Origin: Minisyncoccota bacterium
GTDB lineage: Bacteria > Patescibacteriota > Minisyncoccia > Phycocordibacterales > CAIJYI01
DNA length: 59,141 nucleotides
NCBI GenBank assembly: GCA_023229825.1
Contig: JALNYN010000008.1
Location: forward strand, 13,135 to 72,275
Direction: 5' to 3'
In this document: positions 58,922 through 59,141 of the stretch, one piece after another
Layout: each line of letters starts with the position of its first letter
Numbering within the stretch: position 1 is the stretch's first letter
Program-made: the position numbers and the translations under genes
Notes under the pieces: generated by a model
Seen by the model: the letters and a program-made list of their open reading frames with translations, nothing else
Databases searched by the model: none
Told to the model about the DNA's origin: nothing

Positions 58922-59141
58922 ATGTTAAAAAAAATAATTATTGATAGTAATGTCAGGCGGTTTCTTTCTATAATTTTCCCCGTGATCTTCGCGGGTATTT
59001 TTGTGCCGTGTGGAAGCGTCTTCGCCGACACCAACATCACCGCCAGCATCGCTTCGAACACCACCTGGACCACCGCCGGAGGCGTCTACATCATCCAAAA
59101 TGACATTTCGGTAAATTCCGGCGTCACCCTCACCATTGATC
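58922..59141 (+). CDS. Secreted surface protein, N-terminal part (cut by window end)
   Basis: 73 codons are visible. The first 35 residues are a signal peptide: KK near the start, a hydrophobic stretch FLSIIFPVIFAGIFV and a likely cleavage after VFA (A35). The following text has TTWTTAGGVYIIQNDISVNS and GVTLTID, the usual start of Thr/Ser-rich parallel beta-helix surface proteins, which are often very large in this group. A TATAAT (58891-58896) lies upstream. The sequence after the signal is visibly richer in GC than the region before it. Confidence 0.75.
   Translation, partial: MLKKIIIDSNVRRFLSIIFPVIFAGIFVPCGSVFADTNITASIASNTTWTTAGGVYIIQNDISVNSGVTLTID

Overview
This 59 kb window looks like a chromosome segment of a candidate-phyla-radiation bacterium (Patescibacteria, probably the Parcubacteria/ABY1 side). 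The reasons are short RNA polymerase subunits (RpoB 1060 aa, RpoC 1229 aa), very tight gene packing with many 4-nt ATGA overlaps, many genes whose -10 box lies only 5-9 nt before the ATG (leaderless mRNAs), and a large surface-glycan locus. UGA is used as a normal stop, which excludes the code-25 lineages (Gracilibacteria/Absconditabacteria). The lineage call is inference from gene style; no 16S rRNA or ribosomal protein gene is present to confirm it.

Layout. (1) 151-3538: an operon for a four-subunit-type pyruvate:ferredoxin oxidoreductase (gamma-delta fusion, extra ferredoxin, alpha, beta), with strong Shine-Dalgarno sites and a terminator. (2) 3849-10792: glycosyltransferases and methyltransferases on the + strand. 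(3) 11775-23187: a long + strand operon. It starts with a HAD phosphatase, a membrane GT-C-like protein fused to a phosphoribulokinase-like kinase, a class II aldolase, a phosphodiesterase-like TIM barrel and two nucleotidyltransferases (a candidate undescribed sugar-phosphate pathway). It continues with GtrA, a TylF-type methyltransferase, a GT2 enzyme and two tandem paralogous membrane proteins. (4) 23199-28847: the GDP-D-glycero-D-manno-heptose set (HddA, an HddC-GmhB fusion, GmhA) with an SDR epimerase, a GT2 and a methyltransferase. (5) 28881-32260: alpha-1,2-fucosyltransferase (GT11), GT2, methyltransferase, and a DUF115/GT42-like protein. (6) 32331-39872: a nonulosonic (sialic/legionaminic-like) acid cluster with HisF/HisH-like and PseA/WbpG-like amidotransferase genes, NeuB, NeuC, SDRs and a CMP-sugar synthetase. 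(7) 39858-49232: GT10 fucosyltransferase, SGNH-like protein, FkbM methyltransferase, Wzt/Wzm ABC exporter, and the GDP-mannose/GDP-fucose genes (Fcl, GDP-mannose hydrolase-like Nudix, Gmd, cupin, ManC). (8) 49276-59141: small ORF, single-domain response regulator, rpoB-rpoC with a long promoter/leader region, repeat-rich spacers, an OmpR-type response regulator, and the start of a secreted beta-helix-like surface protein cut by the window edge.

Taken together, regions 2-7 encode activation of at least four special sugars (GDP-heptose, GDP-fucose, CMP-nonulosonate, and one unknown made by region 3), transferases to assemble them, and an ABC exporter of the Wzm/Wzt type with a C-terminal carbohydrate-binding domain. 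No lipid A, initiating glycosylphosphotransferase or O-antigen ligase gene was recognised, so the product may be a capsule or wall-linked polysaccharide rather than LPS. No tRNA, rRNA, CRISPR array, insertion sequence or phage gene was seen.
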